Assembly (NCBI GenBank): GCA_021325675.1
Contig: JAJTCM010000001.1
Span: 806,001 to 870,000 of the forward strand
Reading direction: 5' to 3'
DNA: 64,000 nt
DNA from: Crocinitomicaceae bacterium
GTDB taxonomy: Bacteria > Bacteroidota > Bacteroidia > Flavobacteriales_D > Crocinitomicaceae
Positions 8,471 through 16,594 of the stretch are shown here, piece after piece (the stretch's first letter is position 1; the number at the start of each line of letters is the position of its first letter). The notes beneath the pieces were generated by a model, which was given only the letters and a program-made list of their open reading frames with translations, ran no database searches and was not told the origin of the DNA. Made by a program: the position numbers and the translations under genes.

Positions 8471-8508
8471 TCTTAATTCTTAATTTTTAATTCTCCGTTT
8501 TCAACTTT
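8471..8508. repeat. Dispersed repeat overlapping the 3' end of bshA
   Basis: 29 bases here (8476-8504, read on the minus strand as TTGAAAACGGAGAATTAAAA and onward) match 53465-53493 with only two differences. The element carries the last eleven or so codons and the stop of bshA, encoding the tail KVENGELKIKN. Confidence 0.75.
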
Positions 8509-9633
8509 CGCTTTCTGCACCACCGACATATACAATTCCTCATACATTGGCAGGACTTTTTCAATACTGAAATCTTTGGCGCGCTTGAGTGACTGTTCTT
8601 TAAACTGCTGCAGTTTCTTTTCGTTTTTCAGCAGGCTGATCGCATTGCGGGCCATGTCATCGGTGTCACCAACGTAAGAAAGAAACCCGGAATAATTATG
8701 GATGTTTACCTCGGGGATTCCACCGGTATTGGATGAAATTACCGGAACACCAACAGCCATTGCTTCCAAAGCCGCAAGACCAAAGCTTTCCGTTTCGGAA
8801 GGGAGAATGAATAAGTCACTGATTTCCAAAACATGGCTTGTATCCCTTACTTTTCCTACGAAGATTACATTTTCGCAGATGTTCAGATCGCGGGCCATAC
8901 GCTCAGCAACGTTCCGCTCGGGACCGTCACCTGCCAGCAGCAATTTGGCCGGGATTTCCTGTGAAATTTTATGAAAAACCGTCACAACGTCTTCAATACG
9001 CTTCACTTTCCGGAAGTTAGAGGTATGGGTAATGATTTTCACATCGTCATCGGCATATTTTCTTCTTACCTGTAAATCAACAGGCTGCAGCTGGTCCATG
9101 GACTCGATGAAATTGGGGATCACCTGGATTTCACGGTCGGTATCAAAATGATTGTAAGTATCCTTGCGCAGGCTTTCAGAAACGGCCGTCACAGCATTCG
9201 ATTGGTTCAAACAAAACGTAATTACCGGCTCAAAGCTCTGATCACGCCCAACGAGCGTAATATCCGTTCCGTGCAAAGTTGTAATGAATGGAATATCAAT
9301 TCCCTGTGTTTTTAAGATCTGCTGTGCCATGTATGCTGCCGAAGCGTGCGGAATGGCATAATGCACATGCAGGATATCCAGCTTTTCGTATTTGACAACG
9401 TCTACCAGTTTACTGGCAAGTACCGTTTCATAAGGCTGAAATTCAAATAACGGGTAATCGCTCACGGAAACTTCGTGGTAATATACATTTTCCCGGAAAC
9501 TGCCCAGGCGAACGGGCTGCGAATAAGTCACAAAATGAATTTCGTGCCCTTTTTCGGCTAAAGCTTTTCCTAATTCTGTTGCTACAACACCACTACCTCC
9601 ATAAGTCGGGTACAATACAATTCCAATTTTCAT
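8473..9633 (-). CDS. bshA: N-acetyl-alpha-D-glucosaminyl L-malate synthase BshA
   Basis: Retaining GT-B glycosyltransferase (GT4) that joins GlcNAc from UDP-GlcNAc to L-malate, the first step of bacillithiol synthesis. The 386-residue protein shows the BshA N-terminus (GIVLYPTYGGSGVVATELGK), the HVHYAIPHASAAYMAQQIL block, FITTLHGTDITLVG, and the nucleotide-binding ESFGLAALEAM with preceding PSETE. Bacillithiol is the low-molecular-weight thiol of many Firmicutes and Bacteroidota. The final residues KVENGELKIKN come from a dispersed intergenic repeat rather than from family sequence. bshB and bshC are not in this window. It converges on the aminotransferase gene. Confidence 0.92.
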   Translation of the reverse strand: MKIGIVLYPTYGGSGVVATELGKALAEKGHEIHFVTYSQPVRLGSFRENVYYHEVSVSDYPLFEFQPYETVLASKLVDVVKYEKLDILHVHYAIPHASAAYMAQQILKTQGIDIPFITTLHGTDITLVGRDQSFEPVITFCLNQSNAVTAVSESLRKDTYNHFDTDREIQVIPNFIESMDQLQPVDLQVRRKYADDDVKIITHTSNFRKVKRIEDVVTVFHKISQEIPAKLLLAGDGPERNVAERMARDLNICENVIFVGKVRDTSHVLEISDLFILPSETESFGLAALEAMAVGVPVISSNTGGIPEVNIHNYSGFLSYVGDTDDMARNAISLLKNEKKLQQFKEQSLKRAKDFSIEKVLPMYEELYMSVVQKAKVENGELKIKN

Positions 9634-9760
9634 TTAATACAAGAGGTTTTTATATTCTGCAAAAATAAGAAGGAATTTCGCTCCTTGTGCGTTTTGAAAC
9701 AATTTTCCATGGTATCTTTTTTCCGGGTGAGTATTTTGAAAGTCCAAGAATGTGGTAAAT

Positions 9761-9842
9761 AATGATGAATGTTGAACGATGAGCGATGAATGTTAAATTA
9801 ATGCCTCAAAATTCATCATTCAACATGCATTATTCATAATTT
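9761..9842. repeat. Imperfect inverted repeat (AACATTC/GAATGTT family)
   Basis: The left half 9761-9799 (AATGATGAATGTTGAACGAT and on) pairs imperfectly with the right half 9810-9842 (AATTCATCATTCAACATGCA and on). It lies just before the pyrR promoter. Shorter related pieces occur at 29668-29690, 52871-52898 and 57474-57515. Confidence 0.65.
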
Positions 9843-9847
9843 TCTCT

Positions 9848-9855
9848 TACATTTG
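9848..9855 (+). promoter_or_regulatory. TACATTTG -7 element of pyrR
   Basis: TACATTTG matches TAnnTTTG and ends 5 nt before the pyrR ATG, so there is essentially no 5' leader in which a pyr attenuator could sit. Confidence 0.6.
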
Positions 9856-9860
9856 CAGCG

Positions 9861-10409
9861 ATGGAAAAGCAAGTCATCCTAAGTTCCAAGCAATTTGAAT
9901 TGACCATTAACAGGCTTTGCCATCAAATCATTGAAAATCACGCAAATTTTGACGAAACGGTACTGATCGGTTTACAGCCGAGGGGTGTTCATGTGCTCGA
10001 CCGCCTGAAAACACAGCTCGAAAGTATCCTCGGCCGGACAATTACGTGCGGCAAGCTTGACATTACGTTTTATCGCGACGATTTCCGCCGGAGGGAAAAA
10101 GCGATTATCCCGAGCGTTACGAACATTGATTTTGTGATCGAAAACAAACAGGTGATCCTGATTGACGACGTTTTGTTTACCGGCCGTACAATCCGTTCGG
10201 GAATTGATGCGCTCATGGCTTTCGGGCGACCGGAAAAAGTGGAATTGCTCACGCTTATCGACCGCCGTTTTACACGTCATTTACCCATCCAGGCGGATTA
10301 TATCGGCAAGTCGATCGATACGCTGACCACGGAGCGCGTGAACGTTGAATGGAAAGAAATTGAAGGCACAGACCAGGTTGTATTATACTCACAGGAAGCA
10401 CATGGATAA
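9861..10409 (+). CDS. pyrR: PyrR: pyrimidine operon regulator / uracil phosphoribosyltransferase
   Basis: 182-residue type I phosphoribosyltransferase of the PyrR family. In Gram-positive bacteria PyrR binds pyr leader RNA; the family can also make UMP from uracil and PRPP. The PRPP motif is at about residues 97-110 (QVILIDDVLFTGRTIRSG), with the family blocks IGLQPRGVHVLDRL and DITFYRDDF. The stop codon overlaps the pyrB start by 8 nt, so the two are co-translated. The promoter element abuts the ATG, leaving no leader, so classical self-attenuation at this operon looks impossible; RNA-binding activity here is unproven. Confidence 0.93.
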   Translation: MEKQVILSSKQFELTINRLCHQIIENHANFDETVLIGLQPRGVHVLDRLKTQLESILGRTITCGKLDITFYRDDFRRREKAIIPSVTNIDFVIENKQVILIDDVLFTGRTIRSGIDALMAFGRPEKVELLTLIDRRFTRHLPIQADYIGKSIDTLTTERVNVEWKEIEGTDQVVLYSQEAHG

Positions 10410-11331
10410 TTTAAGCGTTGAACATTTAATCGGGATCAGGGACTTGACGGAAAAAGATATTCAGATTATCTTTCAAACCGCCGACAGCTTCAAGGAAGTG
10501 ATCAACCGCCCGATCAAAAAAGTTCCTTCCCTGCGCGACATTACCATTGCTAATCTTTTTTTCGAAAACTCCACCCGCACGCGCCTTTCCTTTGAGCTGG
10601 CACAAAAACGCCTTTCTGCCGATATCGTGAATTTCAGCGCAGCAAGCAGCTCGGTTAAAAAAGGCGAAACGCTCATCGATACGGTAAACAATATCCTTTC
10701 TATGAAAGTCGATATGGTCGTGATGCGCCACCCGAACCCCGGAGCGGCACAATTCCTGTCGACGAAAGTGAAAGCCAAAATCGTGAACGCCGGTGATGGA
10801 ACCCACGAGCACCCGACGCAAGCTTTATTGGACTCCTACTCTATCCGCGAGAAGCTGGGCGACGTAGCCGGGAGAAAAGTGGTGATCGTCGGAGATATTT
10901 TACATTCCCGTGTAGCGCTTTCCAACATTTACTGCCTGCAAAAGCTTGGCGCTGAAGTAATGGTTTGCGGGCCAACGACCTTAATCCCAAAACACATTGA
11001 GCAGCTCGGCGTAAAAGTGGAGCACAACCTGCGCAAAGCATTAAACTGGTGTGATGTGGCGAATATGCTCCGCATCCAGCTCGAGCGCCAGGATATCAAA
11101 TATTTCCCTTCCCTGCGTGAATACTCCATGCAGTTCGGTTTGGATAAAGCTTTACTTGATTCGCTTGACAAAGAAATCGTAGTAATGCACCCCGGACCGA
11201 TCAACCGCGGCGTTGAAATCACTTCCGACGTGGCCGATTCCAAACAATCCATCATTCTCAACCAGGTGGAAAACGGGGTTGCCGTACGTATGGCCGTTAT
11301 TTATTTACTCGCTTCGAAAATCGACAGGTAA
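10402..11331 (+). CDS. pyrB: Aspartate carbamoyltransferase catalytic subunit
   Basis: Condenses carbamoyl phosphate with aspartate in the first committed step of pyrimidine synthesis. The protein is 309 residues from the ATG at 10402. The carbamoyl-phosphate motif STRT is at 57-60 (FFENSTRTRLSFE); the family also shows GDGTHEHPTQALLD, VGDILHSRVALSN and MHPGPINRG. The frame is open to 10345, but the extra residues lie inside pyrR and are not family-like. No pyrI regulatory subunit follows. The 8-nt overlap with pyrR indicates translational coupling. Confidence 0.95.
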   Translation: MDNLSVEHLIGIRDLTEKDIQIIFQTADSFKEVINRPIKKVPSLRDITIANLFFENSTRTRLSFELAQKRLSADIVNFSAASSSVKKGETLIDTVNNILSMKVDMVVMRHPNPGAAQFLSTKVKAKIVNAGDGTHEHPTQALLDSYSIREKLGDVAGRKVVIVGDILHSRVALSNIYCLQKLGAEVMVCGPTTLIPKHIEQLGVKVEHNLRKALNWCDVANMLRIQLERQDIKYFPSLREYSMQFGLDKALLDSLDKEIVVMHPGPINRGVEITSDVADSKQSIILNQVENGVAVRMAVIYLLASKIDR

Positions 11332-11363
11332 TTTGTCTTCAAGGCTATTTAGCTGAAGGACAA

Positions 11364-11493
11364 GCCACGAATGCATGAATTAAAGCTCATTTAACCCGCA
11401 AAATAATTACACGAAGATTATCACGTAGTGATTATTTCCATTTGTGACATCTTCTAAATCATTCGATCACCAAAAAATTCGCGCATTCGTGGC
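11364..11493. repeat. MITE-like inverted-repeat element (CACGAATGC family), copy 1
   Basis: The terminal arms GCCACGAATGCATGAATT (from 11364) and AATTCGCGCATTCGTGGC (11476-11493) are inverted repeats with two mismatches, about 130 bp overall. The interior shares an ATAATTACACG patch and an ATTTGTG patch with copy 2 at 55991-56125 when that copy is reverse-complemented. There is no open reading frame inside. Confidence 0.8.
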
Positions 11494-11564
11494 CGGTATA
11501 ATCACATGTGAAAAATCTTGTAACCTTTTCTTCACCGGCAGTTATAGAGGTCAAAAAACTGCTT

Positions 11565-12695
11565 ATGAAAAAGTTATTCGTATTTCTCTTTATTTCCGGA
11601 AGCTGCTACTCCCAGAATTTGATTTACAGGCAAAATGCCGACCAAATCCTACGTGAAATTCATTCGGGCCACTTCGGCTATTATTTCATGAACCCCGATT
11701 TTGAATTTGAATTTGCACCTAACAAAAAGCGGAAGGAATTGCACATCAAAAAAGCGACGAGGACTTTTATCGGAAAAAAAGGCAAAAAGACGGTAACCGA
11801 AATGGAATTCAACTCCAAGGGCTATCTCCTTTCATCTAAAAATCCTGCGAACAAATATGAGTTCCAGGCCCGTTTCCAGGATGATTCGCTTCAAGTATAC
11901 TCGCTTAGCAAAAGGAAAAAAAGCAGTACTGAAATCAAGCGTGAGTTTTCCAAAGGGAACAAGATCAAGGAAGAAAAGCTGAAAAACGGCAAGCGGGATT
12001 ATTTGCTTGAGATCGCCTACACCAATTCCGGAAAAATAAGCCAGTCTACCGTATTGCGTAAAAACGACCGGTATAAAATGCTCTACGAATACAACAGCGA
12101 TGACAAGCTCAAAAAAAACACCTATTTTAAGAATGATAAGCTCCGGAAAAGCTGGAATTATGAATGCAAAGCGGAAGGGGCGCTTGAAGCCAGCAATAAA
12201 ACCGAATTGATCTCGAGCAGGTGTGAATACAAAGAAGAAAGCAGTGATGGTTCCTACATTCTTTATGAACGTACGCTCAATGAAGGTACGCCTTACCTGT
12301 CCGAAAAGAAATTCACCAAAGATTCAGTGATGTACGAATGGAACAACTATGTTAACGACTCCATCCTCAAGCGGTCATGGCATAAAAGCGGCGAATGGGA
12401 AAACGAAGTCACTTACCGGAAAGGAAAAATCCGCTACCAGACAAAATTCAGAAGTAACAGCAAAGGACAAATACTTGAATACCAGCATTTCAGCAAAAAC
12501 GCGATGATTTTTCCTTACAAAAACACGTACGATTCCAATGGGAACTGCGTTCTGCAGGAACGTTTCAAACCAAAAGAACAAGAGCCGACATACCTTAAAA
12601 AACGTGTTTTTAACGCGAACGGAACTATGCAGTCTGAGGAAGTCTTTAATAAAGGCAAGCTCTCTTACCGCCAATTTTACGAATATACTTTCTGA
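11565..12695 (+). CDS. Secreted protein with YwqK/MORN-like repeats, function unknown
   Basis: 376-residue protein with a signal peptide (MKKLFVFLFISGSCYSQ). The mature part has many short strand-turn units of the type Y-x-Y-N-x-x-D-K-L-K-K-N-T-Y-F, resembling the YwqK/RHS-like or MORN-type repeats found in many Bacteroidota surface proteins. It is Lys/Glu/Ser/Tyr-rich and has no catalytic motif I can see. The frame is open to 11508, but the extra residues fall in the end of a dispersed repeat and lack a signal-peptide pattern, so the ATG at 11565 is preferred. No function can be assigned. Confidence 0.7.
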   Translation: MKKLFVFLFISGSCYSQNLIYRQNADQILREIHSGHFGYYFMNPDFEFEFAPNKKRKELHIKKATRTFIGKKGKKTVTEMEFNSKGYLLSSKNPANKYEFQARFQDDSLQVYSLSKRKKSSTEIKREFSKGNKIKEEKLKNGKRDYLLEIAYTNSGKISQSTVLRKNDRYKMLYEYNSDDKLKKNTYFKNDKLRKSWNYECKAEGALEASNKTELISSRCEYKEESSDGSYILYERTLNEGTPYLSEKKFTKDSVMYEWNNYVNDSILKRSWHKSGEWENEVTYRKGKIRYQTKFRSNSKGQILEYQHFSKNAMIFPYKNTYDSNGNCVLQERFKPKEQEPTYLKKRVFNANGTMQSEEVFNKGKLSYRQFYEYTF

Positions 12696-12710
12696 CGGGG
12701 CTAATTTTTC

Positions 12711-12718
12711 TATCTTTG
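12711..12718 (+). promoter_or_regulatory. TATCTTTG -7 element of ribD
   Basis: A perfect TAnnTTTG match ends exactly 4 nt (CTGC) before the ribD ATG, predicting a leaderless transcript. Confidence 0.65.
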
Positions 12719-12722
12719 CTGC

Positions 12723-13757
12723 ATGTACGATGATGAGCTTTACATGCGGCGCTGTATTGAGCTGGCCCAGCTGGGTGCAGGACATGTCGCGCCAAACCCG
12801 ATGGTGGGAGCAGTTATCGTATATCAAAACCGGGTGATCGGCGAAGGATTTCATCAGAAATATGGTGAAGCGCACGCTGAAGTAAATGCTATCAACTCGG
12901 TTAAGGACAGCAGCTTACTTCCAGAAAGCACGATTTACGTCAGCCTGGAGCCTTGTGCCCATTTTGGAAAAACACCTCCCTGCGCAGACCTCATCCTTGA
13001 AAAAAAAATCGGGCGCGTCGTGATCGGCTGCCGTGATTCTTTTGAAAAGGTCGACGGCAAAGGAATCCAGAAACTAAAGGCGAACGGCGTTGAAGTTGTC
13101 GTTGGCGTACTGGAAACCGAATGCCGCACACTGAACAAGCGCTTTTTTGCTTTCCATGAAAAAAAACGTCCTTACGTGATCCTGAAATGGGCCCAAACAC
13201 AGGATGGTTTTATTGACCGGCCGCGAACAGGCCATGCTGCGGGAATCAATTGGGTAAGCTCGACCGAAACCCAAAGCCTCGTTCACCATTGGCGAAGCCA
13301 GGAACCGGCAATTTTAGTGGGGAGAAAAACGATTGAGAACGATAACCCAAGCTTAACCGTGCGCGAAGTGCAGGGACAAAATCCGCTGAGGATCATCATT
13401 GACAGCCAGTTACAGCTTCCGGCTGAATCAACTATTTTTAAGGATGGACTTAAAACACTGGTGTTCAACCGAATTAAGCATGAATCAAAAGAAAACATCA
13501 CCTACTATAAACTGGAAGCGATTGATACACAGCACATTTTAGAAGCTTTATATCAATTAAATATTCAATCGGTTTTTGTTGAAGGCGGTAGCCGTACTTT
13601 GCAGTATTTCCTTGTGAACCACGCCTGGGACGAAGCCCGGATCATTGTTGGGAAAAACAAATTCCAGGATGGTGTAAAAGCGCCGGTGATGCAGGGAGTG
13701 CCCAGGTTTCATGAGAAGTTTTCGGAGGATGAGATTTATTATTACTTCCGGAAGTAA
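12723..13757 (+). CDS. ribD: Bifunctional riboflavin deaminase/reductase RibD
   Basis: Carries out the deamination and then the side-chain reduction of the pyrimidine intermediate in riboflavin synthesis. Residues 1-145 form the zinc deaminase domain: H51/E53 in HAEVNAI, then C78 and C87 in PCAHFGKTPPC. Residues 146-344 form the NADPH reductase domain, with KWAQTQDGFI, ILVGRKTIENDNPSLTVR and the C-terminal VFVEGGSRTLQYFL. The 344-residue length is normal. No other riboflavin genes are adjacent. The promoter element lies 4 nt before the ATG. Confidence 0.95.
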   Translation: MYDDELYMRRCIELAQLGAGHVAPNPMVGAVIVYQNRVIGEGFHQKYGEAHAEVNAINSVKDSSLLPESTIYVSLEPCAHFGKTPPCADLILEKKIGRVVIGCRDSFEKVDGKGIQKLKANGVEVVVGVLETECRTLNKRFFAFHEKKRPYVILKWAQTQDGFIDRPRTGHAAGINWVSSTETQSLVHHWRSQEPAILVGRKTIENDNPSLTVREVQGQNPLRIIIDSQLQLPAESTIFKDGLKTLVFNRIKHESKENITYYKLEAIDTQHILEALYQLNIQSVFVEGGSRTLQYFLVNHAWDEARIIVGKNKFQDGVKAPVMQGVPRFHEKFSEDEIYYYFRK

Positions 13758-13963
13758 GTTTGTTTTCTCCCCGCAGATTACGAAGAAATCGCTGAGTTAA
13801 ATTAACAATGGGAATTCAACGTTCAATATTGACTCATTAACACATTAAAAAAATCCGTTTATAAATTCTACATCCCGTTCAGCCTTGTCTATTCCGGTTC
13901 ATCTAATTTCTTCATCTTGCTAAAGATAATTCTTCTATTTTTAGATGGAGAACCGATATAAAA

Positions 13964-14857
13964 ATGTACCAGTTAATTCAGCAGGATACCAAAATAGACT
14001 TGAACGCATTGCCGAAAGGCTCAAACCTGATCAATTTTTCCCTGCTCAATTCTATTTCCGCGCCTGTTAAATTCCGAAGCTTCTCGATTAAATATACGCT
14101 GGAAGGATGCGAGTCCTACCATGTCAACGGACGCAGGTACGCAGTCAATAAGGGTGAATATTTATTAGCGAATTCCTTTTGTGACGGCCGGGTGGATATC
14201 GACAGTACTGACATCGTGAAGGGAATCTGCATTGATGTTTCAGAAAAGCTGTTATCCGAAGTATTTGCGCACACGCTGAGATCTGATACGCCTTTCCCTG
14301 ATATTTCACTTGACAGCTTTTTTACCGGCGAATCCTTCCTGGAAAACAAATATGGCTCCGACACTGCCCTTGGCAACATGCTGGCGGAAACCGGACGGAT
14401 TTTCAGTGAAAACCCATTTTACGCTTACGAATTCAACGAAGAATATTACTATACGCTGGCAGAAAAGATCATCGAAGACCATATCCCGGTTATCCGGGGC
14501 CTGTATGCCATCAAAACCGTAAAACACGAAACACGGAAAGAGCTCTACCGGAAGCTGTCCAAAGGACGGGAGTTCCTCGACCGCGAATTGCAGGGCAGTA
14601 TCAGTATTTCACTGGCAGCGGCTCACGCCGGTTTATCGGAATATCATTTTTTCAGGTTGTTCAAAACGGCTTTTGGGTGCACACCGCAGCAATATTTGAT
14701 CCGGCAGCGGCTTTCATCTTCCCTGCGCTTGCTCCGAAGCGGAAATTATTCCGTCAGCGAGGCTGCGTTATCAACAGGTTTCCCGGATATTTTTTCTTTC
14801 AGTAAATCTTTCAAAAAGCACTACGGATCGGCGCCATCTTTATTCTGCCTGAAATAA
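13964..14857 (+). CDS. AraC-family transcriptional regulator
   Basis: 297-residue regulator. The C-terminal 90 residues form the double helix-turn-helix of the AraC family (ISISLAAAHAGLSEYHFFRL, FKTAFGCTPQQYL, then VSEAALSTGFPDIFSFSKSF and KKHYGSAP). The N-terminal 190 residues are a putative cupin-like sensing domain (ESYHVNGRRYAVNKGEYLL) with no close assignment. It lies 163 nt upstream of, and in the same direction as, the secreted serine hydrolase gene, which is a plausible target. A weak TATTTTTA element lies about 20 nt before the ATG. The ligand is unknown. Confidence 0.88.
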   Translation: MYQLIQQDTKIDLNALPKGSNLINFSLLNSISAPVKFRSFSIKYTLEGCESYHVNGRRYAVNKGEYLLANSFCDGRVDIDSTDIVKGICIDVSEKLLSEVFAHTLRSDTPFPDISLDSFFTGESFLENKYGSDTALGNMLAETGRIFSENPFYAYEFNEEYYYTLAEKIIEDHIPVIRGLYAIKTVKHETRKELYRKLSKGREFLDRELQGSISISLAAAHAGLSEYHFFRLFKTAFGCTPQQYLIRQRLSSSLRLLRSGNYSVSEAALSTGFPDIFSFSKSFKKHYGSAPSLFCLK

Positions 14858-14993
14858 TTGGCTGTTTTTGTAACGCCACATTAGCGAAGTCAAGCGCAAC
14901 GAACGCAAAGCTTATATAGAGGAAGAACGTAAAGTGAATAATTTTATGGATAAATAAGCAGGATTTGACAAAAGAAAAAAGGCGCCCATTGCT

Positions 14994-15001
14994 TATATTT
15001 G
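14994..15001 (+). promoter_or_regulatory. TATATTTG -7 element before the serine hydrolase gene
   Basis: TATATTTG fits TAnnTTTG, 19 nt before the ATG at 15021. An upstream TTTG (14964-14967) is 26 nt away, longer than the usual spacing, as might suit an activator-dependent promoter. Confidence 0.5.
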
Positions 15002-15020
15002 ACACAAACAAACGCGATTT

Positions 15021-16415
15021 ATGAAAAAAACAAATATCCTGCCCGTTATTCTTTTACTAATTCTCCCTTTTTTCAGGCTTTGGGGCCAAAGTCCCGTTGA
15101 TCCGTACACCGCATCGATCCTCCAGGAAAAACTGGACAGCTGTGTCAATAATTACAATCTTCCCGGAATCTCCGCTACCTTGCTGCTGCCAGGAAACCGC
15201 TATTGGAACGGGGCATCCGGCCTTTCGCATATCAACACGCTTGCACCGATGGATACAACTCTTTTGTTCCAGGAAGCCAGCGTCACCAAGCTATTTACTG
15301 CTACAGTTATTTTCCAGCTGATTGAAGAAGGATCGCTTGCCCTCAATGATGAGGTTGGCATGTACCTTCCCGATATGGCTACCATTCCTTCAAATACCAA
15401 AATCCGTTACCTGCTCAACCAGCGCAGCGGCATTTACAATTTTATCGGGCAAAACCCTAATACGGGCGACACCTGGTTTATGTACCCAGACAGTATCTGG
15501 ACGCCGCAGCTGGCTATTGAAACGTATAACAGCGATCCGGTTTTCACGCAGAACGGTGCATTTTCTTACTGCAACACGAATTATATTCTCCTGGGAATGA
15601 TCGTGGAAGCAGTTACCGGTAACACTTTCGCTGAAGAATTGAGAACGCGGATTTTAGAGCCTTACGGGCTGACGCAGACCTTTTTCCCTCCGACGGAAGA
15701 GATCAACGGGCCAATGACGACGGGTTGGACAAGCTTTACTTCCTCTACCGGGCCTTTTACAACGGATGCTACCGTGATGCTGAACGATTGTTTTGCGAGC
15801 ATGGTTTACACTTCCGGGGCTTTGGTTTCTTACCCGAAAGATGTTGCTAAGTTTACACGCCTGCTTTTTACCGGCCAGATTCTCAGCAATGCTTCGCTTT
15901 CCCAGATGAGAACATGTACGAACGTCAATTTCAGTGACGGCTGCAACGGTTATGGATACGGAACTATGCGTTATCCTTTCAACGGAAAAACCTGGTTTGG
16001 GCATGGGGGCGATATCAGTGGTTTCACCCAGCTGACGATCCACCAGGCGGAAGACAGCATTACATTGGCACTTTCTATTAACCGCAACAATGCCCCGCGG
16101 AACCCGATTACAGCTGCTTTGCTTTCCTCATTGACACAAGCGCTCAGCCTGGAAACTATCCCGGCGGACGAAACTACTTTCAGTCTTTCCCCGAACCCGG
16201 CTGACAAATCCCTTGAAATCACATTACATGAAAGCAAGGATAAACAGCAGCTTGTTCTTTTCGATCAGTTGGGAAATACGATCTATTCAGGCGAAATCGC
16301 ACCGAACACAGGTGTTTATTCCTTTCCTTCAGATCAATTGCCGAACGGGGTTTATTTCCTGAGTATTGCCGGTGAAAAAACAAAGGGAACCCAAAAAGTG
16401 GTGATCAGCCATTAA
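15021..16415 (+). CDS. Secreted serine beta-lactamase-like hydrolase with T9SS type A sorting domain
   Basis: 464-residue secreted enzyme. The signal peptide is residues 1-23. A class C beta-lactamase/DD-peptidase fold (Beta-lactamase Pfam family) covers about 30-375, with nucleophile S87 and base K90 (ASVTK), Y183-x-N185 (YCN) and H328-G-G as the third motif. The last 80 residues are a type A sorting domain (FSLSPNPADKSLEI, then NGVYFLSIAGEKTKGTQKVV), which sends the protein out through the type IX system. Such enzymes are often esterases or D-aminopeptidases rather than true beta-lactamases. It lies behind the AraC regulator. Confidence 0.9.
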   Translation: MKKTNILPVILLLILPFFRLWGQSPVDPYTASILQEKLDSCVNNYNLPGISATLLLPGNRYWNGASGLSHINTLAPMDTTLLFQEASVTKLFTATVIFQLIEEGSLALNDEVGMYLPDMATIPSNTKIRYLLNQRSGIYNFIGQNPNTGDTWFMYPDSIWTPQLAIETYNSDPVFTQNGAFSYCNTNYILLGMIVEAVTGNTFAEELRTRILEPYGLTQTFFPPTEEINGPMTTGWTSFTSSTGPFTTDATVMLNDCFASMVYTSGALVSYPKDVAKFTRLLFTGQILSNASLSQMRTCTNVNFSDGCNGYGYGTMRYPFNGKTWFGHGGDISGFTQLTIHQAEDSITLALSINRNNAPRNPITAALLSSLTQALSLETIPADETTFSLSPNPADKSLEITLHESKDKQQLVLFDQLGNTIYSGEIAPNTGVYSFPSDQLPNGVYFLSIAGEKTKGTQKVVISH

Positions 16416-16434
16416 TTCAGCAAGATTTCTGAAA

Positions 16435-16480
16435 CCGCATAGAACACATGATTCACAGATGAGCTATGTGTTCTGTGTGG
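16435..16480. repeat. Inverted repeat after the serine hydrolase gene
   Basis: CCGCATAGAACACAT (from 16435) pairs with ATGTGTTCTGTGTGG (ending 16480), with a core stem AGAACACAT/ATGTGTTCT. There is no T tract, so it looks more like a dispersed palindrome than a terminator, though it may still end the transcript. Confidence 0.55.
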
Positions 16481-16583
16481 TTAAAATTTGCCTGGAAGTA
16501 AACTGCCCTACCGACTGAATCGATTTAAATGAAAACCACGACCGAAATTCAGTTAAAAATTTCCGGATCATAAAAATTCGTCT

Positions 16584-16591
16584 TACATTCG
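16584..16591 (+). promoter_or_regulatory. TACATTCG -7-like element of the EamA transporter gene
   Basis: TACATTCG is one base off TAnnTTTG and ends 3 nt before the ATG at 16595, consistent with a leaderless start. Confidence 0.4.
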
Positions 16592-16594
16592 CGG

